Shown one piece after another: positions 4,891-5,007 of a stretch of 5,007 bases of DNA (positions are counted from its first letter, which is position 1; each line of letters begins with the position of its first letter). The notes under the pieces were generated by a model. That model worked only from the letters and a program-made list of their open reading frames with translations. It searched no databases and was not told the DNA's origin. The DNA is taken from contig DREN01000150.1 of the NCBI GenBank assembly GCA_011051075.1, positions 1-5,007 on the forward strand. The letters run 5' to 3'. The position numbers were made by a program, and so were the translations under genes. The stretch comes from Deltaproteobacteria bacterium. GTDB lineage: Bacteria > Desulfobacterota > DSM-4660 > Desulfatiglandales > Desulfatiglandaceae.

Positions 4891-5007
4891 TATTCCGTGT
4901 TTTCAGAGGGTTCAGGCGGTGGATCATCCTGTACCGGATATGCCTTGCTCACCTAACCCTGCTGAACTTCAACTCCACCCTGCCCGGCCTGAAAGCCCTA
5001 CCCATCC
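4877..5007 (+). CDS. Possible start of a fourth operon gene (runs off window)
   Basis: An ATG at 4877, overlapping the last 14 nt of the PII-like gene in another frame, opens a reading frame that has no stop to the window end (43 codons, starting MTPDDIPCFQRV). The overlap would fit the coupled layout of this operon, and no terminator is visible after the PII-like gene. The SD is weak (CAGG about 11 nt upstream). The sequence is rich in Pro and resembles no family I recognise; it may simply be a chance open frame. Confidence 0.3.
   Translation, partial: MTPDDIPCFQRVQAVDHPVPDMPCSPNPAELQLHPARPESPTH

Overview
The window reads like part of a chromosome from a Gram-negative, Desulfobacterota-type (former Deltaproteobacteria) bacterium. 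This is an inference from style, not a marker gene: a NtrC-type two-component pair, a near-consensus sigma-54 promoter, moderately GC-rich genes with AT-rich spacers, and protein sequences of that flavour. All genes lie on the + strand.

Left part (1-2276). The 3' end of a sensor histidine kinase gene is followed 2 nt later by a complete NtrC-family response regulator (receiver, sigma-54 AAA+ ATPase, Fis-type HTH). The two form a translationally close operon.

Middle part (2277-2990). A roughly 700-nt AT-rich spacer holds a perfect TTTACA-N3-TGTAAA dyad, an 8-bp-arm palindrome and a very good -24/-12 (sigma-54) promoter at 2415-2429. These are followed by a leader of about 550 nt. The leader contains a long imperfect inverted repeat, a truncated IS200/IS605-family tnpA start with a hairpin that could cover its ribosome binding site, and a strong GC-rich hairpin just before the next gene. 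The likely reading is that the two-component system activates the downstream operon from this promoter, and that the leader has been invaded by a now-decayed IS200-like element.

Right part (2991-4890, probably continuing). Two adjacent, paralogous DUF1538 membrane proteins (249 and 259 aa) are followed by a divergent PII-like signalling protein (120 aa). Spacings are 0-6 nt and 1 nt, so this is a tightly coupled operon. A further open frame starts at 4877 and runs off the window. A PII-family protein next to a polytopic membrane protein resembles AmtB-GlnK and SbtA-SbtB, so the most interesting hypothesis here is an undescribed PII-gated transporter made of two DUF1538 halves and switched on by a sigma-54 two-component system. 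The substrate cannot be read from the sequence.
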